Assembly (NCBI RefSeq): GCF_030464345.1
Contig: NZ_VCYH01000011.1
Span: 1 to 64,000 of the forward strand
Direction: 5' to 3'
Length of the DNA: 64,000 bases
Source: Methanoculleus frigidifontis
GTDB lineage: Archaea; Halobacteriota; Methanomicrobia; Methanomicrobiales; Methanoculleaceae
Position numbers and translations under genes: made by a program
Shown: positions 36,665-47,650 of the stretch, one piece after another
Layout: each line of letters starts with the position of its first letter
Position numbering within the stretch: the stretch's first letter is position 1
Notes under the pieces: model-generated
What the model saw: the letters and a program-made list of their open reading frames with translations, nothing else
Told to the model about the DNA's origin: nothing
The model's database searches: none

Positions 36665-38584
36665 TCAGATACCGCGCTCCGGTGATGAAATGTCGGATTC
36701 TGGTGCCTTCTGCAGGGTGAACCGGAACGCTGCCCCTTTCTCCGGGTGACCGGGCACCCGGTCGTCGATCCAGATCCTGCCGCCGTAGCGCTCGACGAGC
36801 ATCCGGCAGATGTAGAGGCCAAGGCCTTTCCTGGCAGGGCTCTCCTCTCCTGCCCGCGACCCGGTGACGAGACTCTCTTTCTGCCTGTCCGGAACACCCG
36901 GGCCGGTATCCGCGACCGTCACGACGATCTCGTTCCCTTCCTCCTGTACGGTGATGGTGATCCGGGTGTCGGAGCCGCCGTGTCTGACGGCGTTGCCGAT
37001 GAGGTTCGTGAAGATCTCCGGCAGCAGTTCGTCGGCGAGAACCGTGACCGGGCGGGGTTCGTAGCGTATGGCTGCCGTTGGGTGGCCCGCGATCTGCATT
37101 GTGATGGTGCTGTCGAGATCGACCGCTCGCAGCGGTGCAGCCTCGTCCTGCACTTTTCTGATGGTTGCGACGCGGTCGATGATCTCCCGGCTCATCTGGA
37201 GGCGCCGGAGAGCCTTTTCCGCATGTTCGCGCCGCTCTCCCTCGAGGATCTCGGCGAGGAGCGCGGCGTAGCCGACAGTGACGGCGTTGGCGTTGTTGAT
37301 GTCGTGGATGAGGATGTCGAGGTACAGGTTCGCCTCCTGGTTGGAGGACTCGAGCTCGGCCGTCCGCTCCCTGACTTTCTCTTCGAGGTCTTCGCTGTAC
37401 TGCTGTATCTGCTTCTCCGATGCCTCGAGCCGCCTGATATTGTCCTTCAGGCTTGCGACCATCGCCGTGATGCTCCGCTCGAGCCTGGCGAACTCGGCGC
37501 CGCCGGTTGCGCCGACGGCGTGGTCGAGGTCGCCGCGGGCGATGGTATCGACGTCGTTGGCGATCCGGCGCACCGGGCGGGTGATGCGCTGTGCGACGGG
37601 GAAGGCAATCGCTGCGGTCAGGATGATGGCAGCAAGAGCGAGGAGGAGGTGATGCATCCGGGTCCAGTATAACGTCTCCATAAGGGGCAGGGTTGTGTAG
37701 GTCAGCTCGACGACACTGTCCACGGTAATGGCGTAATCCTGATCGCTGCAGTTGATGTGGATATAGCGGGTGAGCGTGCCGTTCTCCGGGTCAACGACCT
37801 CGACGTCGGTGCCGTCCCGGAGCACGGCCGCCACGATCGGCCACGCCGGCGGTTGGTGGATCGCTGCCCCGTCGCGCTCTACTGCGGCCTGCTGCCCGAA
37901 TTCGCAATAGACCCTGATGCCGAGCAGGTCGGGATTCAGGTCGAGCGCTCTGCTGATGACGGAGGTATAGGTGAGATCGCCGGAGTAGGGAGAGTCGTCC
38001 GGGAGCGTCGTGCCGAGCTCGAAGAGGTAGCGGTGGTCCGGCGTCGGCATATAGGCATACTTCATAACCTGCCCGCTGCCGGGCTCTTTCACCATCCGCT
38101 CCGCCGAGAAGGCGTCGCCGAGGCGCAGCGCCGTAAGGGACGCGTAGTACTCGGGGTATATCCTGAAGTCGAGACCGAGATCCTGCTCGTCGGTCGTGTA
38201 CTCGATGATTCCACTCTCGTTGATGATGTAGAGATCCATATCGCCGCCGATCCGCTCCCGGACGGCTGCAAGATCCATTCTTGCCGGGTCTCTGCCGGAA
38301 CGCTCGTACTCCTCCAGGAACGGCCCGAAAGCCTGCCGCATCCTGCGGTCGAGAGAGGTGGCAAAGAGTTTGCGCCCGGTATCGATCAGGTGCATCGCCT
38401 GACCGATGCTCTTCTCGGTCTGCTCCTGCAGGAGGAGGTGCTCCGTCACGAGCTCGTTTTCGACCTCCCAGTTGTCCATCGCCGCGATGAATCCGATGGT
38501 CGGGACGGCGACCAGGATGATCGCAGCCAGCAGGTACCAGGTGAAGGAGAGCCCCTCCCGCCGTTCCGGTTCATCCGGCGTCAT
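36665..38584 (-). CDS. Membrane sensor histidine kinase, paralogue 2
   Basis: About 639 residues; ATG 38584 overlaps the stop of paralogue 3 as ATGA, with GGGAGGT upstream inside that gene. The layout equals paralogue 1. Its phospho-acceptor region reads LDILIHDINNANAV, the HAMP contains RRIANDVDTIARGDLDH, and the ATPase has NLIGNAVRHGGSD, DTGPGVP and KGLGLYICRML. Its sensor region shares MDLYIINESGIIEYTT and YAYMPTPDHRYLFELG with the others, but the second half of the external region (DPDLL to the HINCSDQDY segment) differs, so the signals may differ. Co-transcribed with paralogue 3. Confidence 0.88.
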   Translation of the reverse strand: MTPDEPERREGLSFTWYLLAAIILVAVPTIGFIAAMDNWEVENELVTEHLLLQEQTEKSIGQAMHLIDTGRKLFATSLDRRMRQAFGPFLEEYERSGRDPARMDLAAVRERIGGDMDLYIINESGIIEYTTDEQDLGLDFRIYPEYYASLTALRLGDAFSAERMVKEPGSGQVMKYAYMPTPDHRYLFELGTTLPDDSPYSGDLTYTSVISRALDLNPDLLGIRVYCEFGQQAAVERDGAAIHQPPAWPIVAAVLRDGTDVEVVDPENGTLTRYIHINCSDQDYAITVDSVVELTYTTLPLMETLYWTRMHHLLLALAAIILTAAIAFPVAQRITRPVRRIANDVDTIARGDLDHAVGATGGAEFARLERSITAMVASLKDNIRRLEASEKQIQQYSEDLEEKVRERTAELESSNQEANLYLDILIHDINNANAVTVGYAALLAEILEGERREHAEKALRRLQMSREIIDRVATIRKVQDEAAPLRAVDLDSTITMQIAGHPTAAIRYEPRPVTVLADELLPEIFTNLIGNAVRHGGSDTRITITVQEEGNEIVVTVADTGPGVPDRQKESLVTGSRAGEESPARKGLGLYICRMLVERYGGRIWIDDRVPGHPEKGAAFRFTLQKAPESDISSPERGI

Positions 38585-40458
38585 GCCGCGGGACCTCCCC
38601 GTCTGAGAGTGAACCGGAACGCTGCCCCTTCCTCCGGGCGGCCCGGCACCCGGTCGCCCGCCCATATCCTGCCGCCGTAGCGCTCGACGAGCATTTTGCA
38701 GATGTAGAGGCCAAGGCCGCTGCCGCTCGCTTTGGTCTCCCCCCGGCTGAGCCGGTCAAAGAGCGTCTCTTTCATGCCGTCCGGAATCCCGGGGCCGGTG
38801 TCTTCGACCGTGACCGTGACCGTATCGCCCTGGTCTTCGACGCGGATGGTGATCCGGACGCCGTCACCACCGAATTTGACGGCGTTTCCGAGGAGGTTGG
38901 TGAATATCACACTGATGAGATCGTCGGCGAGGACGCAGGCATCGGTTCCGGCATACCGGATGGCGGCACAGGAATAGTGGCCGATCTCGCTCCGGATAAC
39001 GGGGTCGAGAGCGAGACTCGTCAGGGGGAGGCGGCTCTCCCGGATTTGCCGTATTGTGTTGACGTTTTTGAGTATCTGGGAGCTCTTCTGCAGCCCTTTC
39101 CGGATGTTCTGCACGTATGCCTCCTCCGGTTCCCCGGCGACCTCGGAGAGGAGATGATCGGCGTAGAGGCCTGCGACATTGTTGGCGTTGCCGATATCGT
39201 GGGTCATGATATCGAGATAGAGGTTGACCTTCTCGTTGCTCTTCTGCAGGTCCGCCGTCCGTTCCAGGACCTGTTCCTCGAGGCGCTCGCTATGCTCGCG
39301 TTCCCGCTGCTCCGCTGCCGTGAGACGATCGATATGCGTCTTCAGGGCGGCGACCATCGTATTGATGCTCCGCTCGAGCCTGACAAATTCGGCGCCGCCG
39401 GTTGCGCCGACGGCGTGGTCGAGGTCTCCGCCGGCGATCGTATCGACGTCGTCCGCGATCCTGCGGATAGGCTGTGTAACCCGGTGGGCTGCGATCGCCG
39501 TCAGCCCGACGGCGAAGAGGACTGCGATCACGGCGATGAAGGTATGCGTGAGCAGCAGGCGGTTGAGCTGTGCTGCTGCGAACCGGGTGCTGTAGGCCAT
39601 CTCGACGATCAGGCTCAGGTCCGAGGCGTACTCGGGGCTTGTCAGGTCGACGAAGATGAACCGGATCACGTCCCCCGTCGTCTCGTTGACGGTCTCGAGA
39701 TCCTGCTTCTGCTCGTACGCCTGCAGAACCATGGCGTGGCGGTGTTCTTCGCCCGGCACCGTCACGTTGGTGACCTGCTTTCCGCGCCAGTTGAAGATCC
39801 GGAGGTTCTCGACGTTCGGGTTGAGCGCGATCAGCGCTGCAACGGTATCGCTGTATTTCAGGATCGAGCGGTACTGCTGAAACTCCGACTCCGCAAGGCC
39901 GAGTTCGAGGAGGTAACGCCGGTCGGGTGTGGGCATGTAGGCGTATTTCCGCAGCTCTCCGGTCGACATCTCGTTGACGATCCGGTCCGCTGCGAAGCTG
40001 CCGTTCTGTCGGAGATCGGTGATGTACTCGTAGAAGTAGGGGATGGTGCTGAAGTCGAGTCCGCGGTCGGGTTCGCATGTGGTATACTCAATAACGCCGG
40101 ACTCGTTGATGACGTAGAGGTCCATGATGCCGCCGAGTTCTGCTTTGACGGCTGCAAGGTCCATCTCTGCCGGATCGCTTCCTGCCCGCTCGTACTCGGC
40201 GAGGAACGGCACGAATCCCTCCCGCATCTCCTCGGTCAGGCTGTCGTCGAATGCTTTCAGACCTGCATCGACGAGCGAGATTGAGAGGACTATGCTCCTT
40301 TCGGTCTGTTTCCGGAGTATCTGGCTGTTTTCCACCTGCGTCTGCTCGACGTCGGTGTAGTCAATGAAGGAGATGAACACGATGATCGGGATCAGTATCA
40401 GGAGCATGGCGATGATCAGGTACCGGGTGAAGGAGAGTTGCCGTGCCGCAGGGGTCAT
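38581..40458 (-). CDS. Membrane sensor histidine kinase, paralogue 3
   Basis: About 625 residues with the start taken at ATG 40458 (MTPAARQLSF), preceded by AAGGA and giving the same length as its paralogues; upstream in-frame ATGs at 40470 and 40476 are possible. It has the same order: TM1, Cache-like sensor (IMDLYVINESGVIEYTT), TM2, HAMP (RIADDVDTIAGGDLDH), histidine box LDIMTHDIGNANNV, ATPase with NLLGNAVKFGGDG, DTGPGIPD and GSGLGLYICKML. It is the promoter-proximal gene of the array. No response regulator gene follows; partners must be encoded elsewhere. Confidence 0.87.
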   Translation of the reverse strand: MTPAARQLSFTRYLIIAMLLILIPIIVFISFIDYTDVEQTQVENSQILRKQTERSIVLSISLVDAGLKAFDDSLTEEMREGFVPFLAEYERAGSDPAEMDLAAVKAELGGIMDLYVINESGVIEYTTCEPDRGLDFSTIPYFYEYITDLRQNGSFAADRIVNEMSTGELRKYAYMPTPDRRYLLELGLAESEFQQYRSILKYSDTVAALIALNPNVENLRIFNWRGKQVTNVTVPGEEHRHAMVLQAYEQKQDLETVNETTGDVIRFIFVDLTSPEYASDLSLIVEMAYSTRFAAAQLNRLLLTHTFIAVIAVLFAVGLTAIAAHRVTQPIRRIADDVDTIAGGDLDHAVGATGGAEFVRLERSINTMVAALKTHIDRLTAAEQREREHSERLEEQVLERTADLQKSNEKVNLYLDIMTHDIGNANNVAGLYADHLLSEVAGEPEEAYVQNIRKGLQKSSQILKNVNTIRQIRESRLPLTSLALDPVIRSEIGHYSCAAIRYAGTDACVLADDLISVIFTNLLGNAVKFGGDGVRITIRVEDQGDTVTVTVEDTGPGIPDGMKETLFDRLSRGETKASGSGLGLYICKMLVERYGGRIWAGDRVPGRPEEGAAFRFTLRRGGPAA

Positions 40459-40758
40459 GTGTTCCTTCATCGCCATCTCGCCGATCTTTTCTCTCTGGCT
40501 CCGCCCGGCAGACGGATCGCCGTCTTCCTCGTATTGTTGTATATATTCCTGTTTATTTAGGCTGTGCGGTTTGCCTATTGAGATCACCATTTTCGGGCTG
40601 TGAACGCTCCGGAATTATGACCTGGGGATGCGTGCCTGGTGCTCCCGGAAGTGACGATGGTCCTGCACTGCAGGTTTCGATGCGGGAATCGTTCGGAAAA
40701 ATAAGGGGAGAGAGCCTCTCGAAGGCTCCTCGCAGTTGGTGTAGAGGGTTGGTGGGGT

Positions 40759-42426
<1,668 letters not shown>

Positions 42427-42482
42427 TGCTATCACCGTTTTACGCGGTAAAAATGTAGGTTTGTGGTTCTATATAAACGTTT

Positions 42483-43394
42483 CTAGTCTTGAAGGATATC
42501 GATGAGATCGGATCCTTCTTCAAGAGAGTGGAGGTGTTCTTCGCCGATAATGAGCGTCCTCCCCACCCTTTTCTGTTTTTTATAGTCGGTGATGATGCAG
42601 ATCGCATGCGTCCGTGTGATCTGCGAGATATTTCCGATGAGCGAGGCGCGCTTGACGACCTTCTGTGCCGAACCGTATGCGGCCAGAATGGTGTGCCCTT
42701 CGAAGAGCGCGAGCGCCTGGAAGGGTGCCTGCCGCATGGCATGGAGCTCCATGCCCATTCGTTCGAGGTCGCCGAGGATCTCCGCCCTGACCCGGTCGGC
42801 CTCGCTCTCGGCAGGCGTATGGTACTCAATGATGTCGATGGATTCGACGAGGGGGGCGTTGAAGAGCTCTTCGAGCTTGATGGCAATGTCGAGCGTCGTT
42901 CCCATGCCGCTCTCGTACTTGCTTATCGTCCGCCGGGAGACGCCGAGCACCGATGCCAGGTCGCCGAGGGACATCTGCGAGCGTTCCCGCATCTCGCGGA
43001 TCAGGTCGCCCTTGATCCTGACGTAGAGTCCGCCGGGTGACGCATAGACCATCGGGGAGACCCCCTCGACGAAGTAATCGTAGAGCGTCTCGGGGCTGAG
43101 TGCGAAGAGCCCGTACCGGAGGTAGACGACTCCCCGCTCGAGTTCTGCGTCCCGGGCACGTTCTCCGACGATAAGCGGCGTTGCGCCGATGTAGCGTGCG
43201 ATCTGGTTGAGATCCCAGGCGATGTCGGCACTGACACTGTCGATGTGGGAGACGACTTTGAAGATGAGAAGCGTGTCGCCGCGTTTGGCAATAACGTCGA
43301 AGCTCCGTGGCCGGATATTGCACCGCTCGGATACGTCGTACTCGGCAAGGAGCATGACGCTGATGACCATCTGGGGTAGACGATCCTGTGACAT
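42483..43394 (-). CDS. HTH transcriptional regulator (COG1395 type)
   Basis: 303 residues. The N-terminal part (about 1-125) is an unusual alpha/beta domain ([20 protein letters not shown]) resembling restriction-endonuclease-like or ligand-sensing folds. An XRE-type helix-turn-helix follows at about 128-185: [20 protein letters not shown] with the recognition helix [11 protein letters not shown]. The C-terminus ([13 protein letters not shown] onwards) is a further conserved domain. Family members are archaeal regulators without well-known targets. A tatattttat-like box about 27 bases before the ATG fits a leaderless mRNA. The inverted repeat between it and tiaS is a plausible self-regulatory operator. 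Confidence 0.78.
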   Translation of the reverse strand: MSQDRLPQMVISVMLLAEYDVSERCNIRPRSFDVIAKRGDTLLIFKVVSHIDSVSADIAWDLNQIARYIGATPLIVGERARDAELERGVVYLRYGLFALSPETLYDYFVEGVSPMVYASPGGLYVRIKGDLIREMRERSQMSLGDLASVLGVSRRTISKYESGMGTTLDIAIKLEELFNAPLVESIDIIEYHTPAESEADRVRAEILGDLERMGMELHAMRQAPFQALALFEGHTILAAYGSAQKVVKRASLIGNISQITRTHAICIITDYKKQKRVGRTLIIGEEHLHSLEEGSDLIDILQD

Positions 43395-43422
43395 TCCCGC
43401 AAGAATCGATATAGTGCGGGAA
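43394..43422. promoter_or_regulatory. Inverted-repeat operator candidate between regulator gene and tiaS
   Basis: TTCCCGCA (43394-43401) and TGCGGGAA (43415-43422) are perfect complements with a 13-base spacer holding a TATA-like cgatatag. The left arm touches the regulator start codon and the right arm lies 19 bases before the tiaS ATG. A dimeric HTH protein bound here could block both promoters. Confidence 0.5.
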
Positions 43423-43441
43423 CAATATAAAATATAGGGTT

Positions 43442-44674
43442 ATGCGGATCGGGGTCGATGACACGGATTCTCCTGCAGGGATGTGCACGACATACCTCGG
43501 GGCAGCCCTGATCCGGCGTCTCCATAGCGCCGGGATCTCTGTCGGGGAAGCACGGCTGATCCGCCTGAACCCGAACGTGGTCTATAAAACCCGGGGCAAT
43601 GCGGCCGTCTGTATCGAGGCGGAGGGCGACCCGGACCGTGCGTTCGCCGAGGCATGCCGGTGCGTCGAGGACCTGGCGGACTTTGCAGGCGCAGAGACCA
43701 ACCCCGGGGTCGTGGTCTGCGAGACACCCCCGCCGCCCGACTTTTATTATGCTGCGCTCCGGGACTTCTGCGAGATCGATGATGCACGGGAGATGCTTGA
43801 AGCGATCGGTGCCCGCTACCGGGGGTACAAGAACGGCCGGGGGCTGATCGGAGCGGCGGCGGCGGTCTCGAGCGAGCTCCCTGACCGCACCTGCGAGCTC
43901 CTCGCCTACCGCCGGCCCGAGCGGTGGGAGACAGCCCGCGAGGTCGATCCGGTGAGCATCTTCCGCGCCGAAGAGGCGACGTGGCCGCATACCTGGGACT
44001 CGGTCGACCGGGAAAACGACGTCGTCGTCTGCGTGCCCCATACCCCCGACCCGGTGCTCTTCGGCATCCGCGGCGAGAGCCCGGAATGGGTCGGAAAGGC
44101 GCGGGGCTGCATCTCCTCCGAGGAGCCGCTCTGCGAGCAGGTCTACGTCACCAACCAGGGGACCGACGCCCACCTGATCCCGGGGGCAATCGGCAACCTG
44201 CTGGAAGGCCGCTCGTATATTCTCGCAGGCCGCGTCGCCGCCGTGCCTGCAACGGGCGTCGGCGGCCACGTCTCGGTCGCTCTCGAGGATGCGGGACAGA
44301 CGCTGCGATGCATGGCCTATGAACCCACCAAGCAGTTTCGGGATGTCATCCGGCGGCTGATCCCCGGGGATGCGGTGGTCGCCGTCGGCAGTTACAAAGG
44401 CGGGAGCCTGAACCTCGAGAAGATCTGCATCCGCACCCTCGCCGAAAGGGTCGATCTGCGCCCTCCGATCTGCACGGCCTGCGGCAAACGGATGACCAGT
44501 GCCGGATCGCAGAAGGGATACAAGTGCAGGCGGTGCGGTGCGCGTGCGGCGGAGCCGGAGACGGTAGATCGGCAGCGCACCATCCGGCCGGGCTGGTACG
44601 AAGTGCCGCCGACGGCACGCCGCCACCTTGCAAAACCACTGGTGCGGGGCGTTCCCGATCTTCCCCGGGTCTGA
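43442..44674 (+). CDS. tiaS: tRNA(Ile2) 2-agmatinylcytidine synthetase
   Basis: 410 residues. TiaS modifies C34 of tRNA(Ile)-CAU with agmatine so that it reads AUA only; this is an archaeal hallmark. The N-terminus RIGVDDTDSPAGMCTTYLG is the family signature (DDTDS region, ATP/kinase-like TCKD). The middle holds the FLD-like segment (KNGRGLIGAAAAV). An OB fold covers about 255-330, and a C-terminal zinc ribbon is CTACGKRM...CRRCG. There is no ribosome site and ATG 43442 lies about 28 bases behind cgatatag, so the mRNA is probably leaderless. Confidence 0.93.
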   Translation: MRIGVDDTDSPAGMCTTYLGAALIRRLHSAGISVGEARLIRLNPNVVYKTRGNAAVCIEAEGDPDRAFAEACRCVEDLADFAGAETNPGVVVCETPPPPDFYYAALRDFCEIDDAREMLEAIGARYRGYKNGRGLIGAAAAVSSELPDRTCELLAYRRPERWETAREVDPVSIFRAEEATWPHTWDSVDRENDVVVCVPHTPDPVLFGIRGESPEWVGKARGCISSEEPLCEQVYVTNQGTDAHLIPGAIGNLLEGRSYILAGRVAAVPATGVGGHVSVALEDAGQTLRCMAYEPTKQFRDVIRRLIPGDAVVAVGSYKGGSLNLEKICIRTLAERVDLRPPICTACGKRMTSAGSQKGYKCRRCGARAAEPETVDRQRTIRPGWYEVPPTARRHLAKPLVRGVPDLPRV

Positions 44675-45137
44675 TTGGATTTTTTGCTCCGTGCTGTGAT
44701 GGAGTTCCTCCTCTGTCGGCCCTGCCCGGGAGAGCCTGCCGGGGACGTTAAGCTGAAAAAGGTACCTTATTTAACTTATTCATATTTTAATCTGAATTGG
44801 CTAATGAGGTATGGTGATCCCGGAACGGGTGTATGTGACGGATCGGTCGGGGTGCTCTATCGCCGGCGCGAGACGGATCGGAACCCAGGATCGACGATCT
44901 CCCGGGCGTGCTGCCCGAACGGGTGCAGAGGAGGCTTCTGGATGCCCTCCGGAAGCTCTTCCGGTGCCAGCCTCCTCTGCACCCGCTGCAAAAGAGATGG
45001 TTCGTTCCAAACTCGATATTCCCGGTGCGGTGTAGACGGGATCGCCCCGTGCCGGGTGCCAACATCCCCTGTTGACACCCTTTTTTTTATGCCCTGACCG
45101 CTCTATTCCTGTGGTATCCCGAAAAGAATAGGGTTCC
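44675..45137. other. Orphan transcription-unit candidate with strong RNA structure
   Basis: A T6 run at about 44679-44685 may end tiaS. The AT-rich box catattttaa (44781-44790) lies about 26 bases before ATG 44811. The following 220 bases are GC-rich with long open frames in several registers and no dominant one, then T8 at about 45081-45088. I cannot decide between a structured RNA, a short protein (ATG 44811 to 45035, MVIPERVYVTDRSG start) and a decayed gene. Confidence 0.4.
44920..44985. repeat. Perfect 17-bp inverted repeat with inner hairpin
   Basis: cgggtgcagaggaggct (44920-44936) is the exact complement of agcctcctctgcacccg (44969-44985). A second stem, ccggaa/ttccgg (44949-44954 and 44959-44964) with loop gctc, sits inside. 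This is the longest perfect stem I found in the window apart from terminators. Confidence 0.7.
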
Positions 45138-45674
45138 TCACGGTTGGCGGCCGCTCCGGAGTGCACATTCGTAGACCTTCGTCCCCTCTTCCGCCCCGTC
45201 TCCGGCGAGCAAAAACCCGTTCTTCTCGAGAACCCGTATCGATGCCGCCCGATGGGGGTAGGTGTGGGCGATGATCCGCCTGCCCGGGTATTCGCGCAGC
45301 ATCCGGGCGACGAGCCCCCGGACTGCCTCCGTGGCATACCCGCATCCCTGGTGCTCCCGGGCGACGGAGTAGCCGATCTCGAGCGTTCCGTCGTCATGCA
45401 CCAGGTATCCGCCGTTTCCGACGAGCTTTCGCGGTATTGTCTCACCCTCTCGCGCCACCCAGTAGTAGGTCTCGACGCGGGGGATCGCTTCGCTGAGTCG
45501 CTCGATAAACTCCTCGAGAACTTCAGGCGTCACCTCGTCCGGCGGCCAGGATGTCGGAATCCGGGCATTGAGTGTAATGCCCAGCGACTGGCGGTCAAAG
45601 CGATCACAGGTCAGGAGCTCGACCGTTGCCGGTACGAGATCCATTCGTTCGGTCTGTATGCATATAGGTTTCAT
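45138..45674 (-). CDS. GNAT N-acetyltransferase (RimJ/RimL type)
   Basis: 178 residues. The acetyl-CoA site is spread over LEIGYSVAREHQGCGYATEAVRG (usual Q/R-x-x-G-x-G/A pattern, here QGCGYA) and ASIRVLEKNGFLLAGDG at the C-terminus. This is the RimJ/RimL-like Acetyltransf_3 family, which modifies protein N-termini or small amines. The substrate cannot be inferred from the neighbours. Its 3' end faces the structured locus at 44.8 kb. Confidence 0.85.
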   Translation of the reverse strand: MKPICIQTERMDLVPATVELLTCDRFDRQSLGITLNARIPTSWPPDEVTPEVLEEFIERLSEAIPRVETYYWVAREGETIPRKLVGNGGYLVHDDGTLEIGYSVAREHQGCGYATEAVRGLVARMLREYPGRRIIAHTYPHRAASIRVLEKNGFLLAGDGAEEGTKVYECALRSGRQP

Positions 45675-45951
45675 GCGTGATCAACACGTACCAGTAGTCA
45701 TATGGCAGGCGTGCGCCCGCAGCGAGGCGATCCGGTTCGTGAGGGGGAAATTCTCCTTAACGGTTCAGACGCCGTCGAACCTCTCTTCTCCGGCCGCATG
45801 CGGGCATGGTGGTCGGGAGCGAAGGTTCAACCATGGCATCACCGAAGAAAGATCTCCGCGCCTGTAATAAATACCCGCCGCTCTCCGGGAGGCGGTGTTA
45901 TCGTTTATTGTATATGAACGCCAACCTTCCAGTGAACTGGTGCGACTCATC

Positions 45952-46887
45952 ATGACAGTACACTGCGGGGATGCGGTAAAGCAGGCAGCGGTTCGCCCCG
46001 GGATGACGGTCGGCGAACTCCTGGAGCAGCTCGGGCGTGCCGGCGCCTATAATGCCGGTTCGCTCTGGACTGCGGCGAATATCTACGAACGAATGCTCCG
46101 GGACGAGGAGGCCACCCGGTTCTTCGGGCTTGCGGGTGCGATGGTCCCGGCGGGGATGGGCGGCATCGTCGCCGACCTGATCCGGCGGGGGCATGTCGAT
46201 GTCCTGGTCTCGACCGGCGCCAACCTCACCCACGACATCATCGAGGCGATCGGATGCCACCACTATCACGGTACCGCCGCCTGCTCCGACGTCGAACTGC
46301 GGGATGAGGATATCAACCGGATCTACGACGTCTTCCTGCCGAATGAGGCGTTTGTACGCTTTGAGGAGTTTCTCCAGGGGGTCTACGGAGACCTTGCAGA
46401 GGGGAGCGTGATCTCGATCAGCGGTCTTCTGCGCATGATCGGCGAACGCCTCGACACCGGTATCCTCGCGGCCGCTGCGGAGAAGGAGGTTCCGATCTAC
46501 TGTCCGGCGGTCCAGGACTCGATGATCGGGCTGCAGTACTGGCTGTTTTCCCAGACGCACCGCGTGGTCGTGGACGCCTTCGCCGATATGCCCGCACTCC
46601 TCGATCGCTGTTTTACCGCGGAGCGTGCCGGGGCGGTGCTCGTCGGCGGCGGTGTCCCGAAGAACTACATCCTGCAGAGCATGCTCATGACCGAGAAGGG
46701 ATTTGAGTATGCCGTCCAGTTGACCGGGGATAGGCCGGACCTCGGCGGGCTCTCCGGGGCGACGCTCGACGAAGCCCGATCCTGGGGCAAGATCACCGGC
46801 GAGGCGACGGCGGCGACGGTCTACGGCGATGCGACCATCAACCTTCCGCTGCTCGTCGCTGCGGTGCTCGAGAGGCTGGAAGCATGA
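45952..46887 (+). CDS. dys: Deoxyhypusine synthase
   Basis: About 311 residues. Transfers the aminobutyl group of spermidine (or an archaeal polyamine) to the lysine of aIF5A. NAD-fold motifs include DVLVSTGANLTHDIIEAIG and VLVGGGVPKNY; the catalytic lysine is in GATLDEARSWGKI near the C-terminus. ATG 45952 is preferred over 45895 because it begins the domain directly (MTVHCGDAV, then VRPGMTVGELL). A GGTGCGA lies upstream. pyrF follows with a four-base overlap. About 275 bases upstream, to the divergent GNAT gene, show no gene. Confidence 0.92.
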   Translation: MTVHCGDAVKQAAVRPGMTVGELLEQLGRAGAYNAGSLWTAANIYERMLRDEEATRFFGLAGAMVPAGMGGIVADLIRRGHVDVLVSTGANLTHDIIEAIGCHHYHGTAACSDVELRDEDINRIYDVFLPNEAFVRFEEFLQGVYGDLAEGSVISISGLLRMIGERLDTGILAAAAEKEVPIYCPAVQDSMIGLQYWLFSQTHRVVVDAFADMPALLDRCFTAERAGAVLVGGGVPKNYILQSMLMTEKGFEYAVQLTGDRPDLGGLSGATLDEARSWGKITGEATAATVYGDATINLPLLVAAVLERLEA

Positions 46888-47519
46888 CCGAACTGATCCT
46901 TTCCCTGGACGTCCTCGACCGGAAGCGCGCAGTCGAGATTGCGGAGGCCGCAAGCCCCTGCATCGATGCCGTCAAGATCGGGTATCCGCTGGTGCTCGCC
47001 GCCGGTCTCGGGATCGCCCGCGACCTTGGCGGCCTCGGCCTTCCGCTGATCGCAGACTTCAAGGTGGCGGATATTCCGAACACCAACCGGTTGATCTGCG
47101 AGCAGGTCTTTGCGGCCGGGTTTGATGCGGTCATCGCTCACGGGTTCACCGGGACGGATGCGGCACGGGCGTGTGTCGCCGCAGCCCATGACTCCGGGGG
47201 AGCATGCTACGTCGTCGTCGAGATGAGCCACCCCGGAGCGACTGAGTTCTTCCACGGCGGGACCGCCGAACGGCTCGCGAACCTTGCGGTCGACTGCCGG
47301 GCCGACGGCATCATCGCGCCTGCGACCCGGCCCGACCGGATATCCGTCCTCCGCGAGATCGTCGGTTCGAAGGCTATCTATTCGCCCGGTGTCGGCGCAC
47401 AGGGAGGCGATCCCGAGATTGTGGCGCGGCTCGTCGACGGCATCATCGTAGGGCGCAGCATCTATGAGGCACCCGACCCTGCCGTAGCGGCACGCGAGTT
47501 CGCCCGCATCCGCCGATGA
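46884..47519 (+). CDS. pyrF: Orotidine 5'-phosphate decarboxylase
   Basis: 211 residues, last step of UMP synthesis. The substrate-binding LSLDVLDRKRAVEIA and KIGYPLVLAAG and the catalytic D-x-K-x-x-D motif (ADFKVADIPNTN) are present. The phosphate loop PGVGAQGGDP and a final IIVGRSIYEAPDP are also seen. It belongs to the short archaeal group (about 210 residues). The ATG overlaps the stop of deoxyhypusine synthase. Confidence 0.93.
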   Translation: MTELILSLDVLDRKRAVEIAEAASPCIDAVKIGYPLVLAAGLGIARDLGGLGLPLIADFKVADIPNTNRLICEQVFAAGFDAVIAHGFTGTDAARACVAAAHDSGGACYVVVEMSHPGATEFFHGGTAERLANLAVDCRADGIIAPATRPDRISVLREIVGSKAIYSPGVGAQGGDPEIVARLVDGIIVGRSIYEAPDPAVAAREFARIRR

Positions 47520-47650
47520 TGAGAATTCCGTTCCGATCCCGCCTGCCGTTAGCGGCGGTGGGAGACGACGAACCCTATGAGTTGCCTGAGGCGGATGCAG
47601 GCCCCGGCCGCATCTGAAAGATTAAATAAGCAGTCTGACAAGGTGATAGT

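Noticed and set aside
45675-45951. Gap between the GNAT and deoxyhypusine synthase genes, with a gttcaa near 45824 suggesting a tRNA
   Set aside because: No pairing acceptor or anticodon arms around it; open frames there are short and unsupported.
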